This document shows, in pieces, positions 63,813-64,000 of a stretch of 64,000 nucleotides of DNA (positions within the stretch are counted from its first letter, which is position 1; each line of letters starts with the position of its first letter). The notes under the pieces are model-generated. The model was given only the letters and a program-made list of their open reading frames with translations, searched no databases and had not been told where the DNA came from. This stretch comes from Corbicula japonica. Lineage: Eukaryota > Mollusca > Bivalvia > Venerida > Cyrenidae. The stretch spans positions 4,176,501 to 4,240,500 of the forward strand of contig JAZAYU010000019.1 of the NCBI GenBank assembly GCA_038501625.1, written 5' to 3'. Position numbers and translations under genes: made by a program.

Positions 63813-64000
63813 CATGTGTTCCGCGGAACACACCATTCTAGTTTACGTTTTTAAAACCCATAACGTAATTTTTTTAATGCCCGTTGATAAGCGTATGTTT
63901 GAATAAAGCATAAACGCTTTTGTCCGTTACAGGTATTCTACCATTAAATGAAATTCGGAATTTTTAACATGGTAGGAAACCCGATTAAAGAACTGTAAAA

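Overview
The window reads as AT-rich metazoan nuclear DNA: short symmetric exons with GT/AG introns, several families of non-autonomous DNA transposons, tRNA-derived repeats, microsatellites and a Tc1-like transposase fossil. The repeat style (TIR elements filled with ~150-170 bp tandem units and heads rich in 'gtccgtc' or 'gtcgcctgc') resembles bivalve mollusc genomes. That species-level guess is inference and was not searched.

Two paralogous genes lie head to tail on the + strand. Both encode secreted proteins built from EGF-like domains, one domain per exon, and every EGF or linker exon is phase 1-1, so exons can be added or lost without breaking frame. Gene 1 (micro-exon at 1206 to stop codon at 23151; 5' end lies outside or is not visible) has two micro-exons, 19 EGF exons, a probable linker exon and an unrecognised 8-cysteine C-terminal domain on three exons. 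About 930 residues are visible. Gene 2 (signal-peptide exon at 33856, still open at 62597) has a signal peptide, three Gly/His micro-exons, two EGFs with long His-rich loops, two near-identical Thr/Asn/His linker exons, then four EGFs matching gene 1 EGFs 1, 2, 3 and 19. Its C-terminal end must lie beyond the window.

Layout: 1-1205, no gene supported. 1206-4384, gene 1 N-terminal module. 4918-19095, 16 EGF exons, mostly calcium-binding type, expanded by duplication of exon pairs. 19276-23151, linker and C-terminal domain. 23152-33855, intergenic: repeats, a 58-bp minisatellite (24290-25960), a large 4.5-kb TIR element without coding capacity (27192-31688) and a tRNA-derived SINE. 33856-50235, gene 2 N-terminal module, including a Tc1 fossil, a 1-kb inverted repeat carrying tRNA-like segments, and two decayed EGF exons left by cassette duplication. 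50236-56567, nested DNA transposons and a 1.85-kb tandem duplication carrying the linker exons. 56568-62597, gene 2 EGFs 3-6. 62598-64000, another TIR/tandem-repeat element.

Function is not established. A signal peptide, all-EGF architecture, His-rich segments and N-glycosylation sequons point to an extracellular, possibly matrix or metal-binding, protein family. The most unusual material is the His/Gly-rich micro-exons, the His-rich loop inside the EGF fold, and the fossil exons that show how the family evolves.
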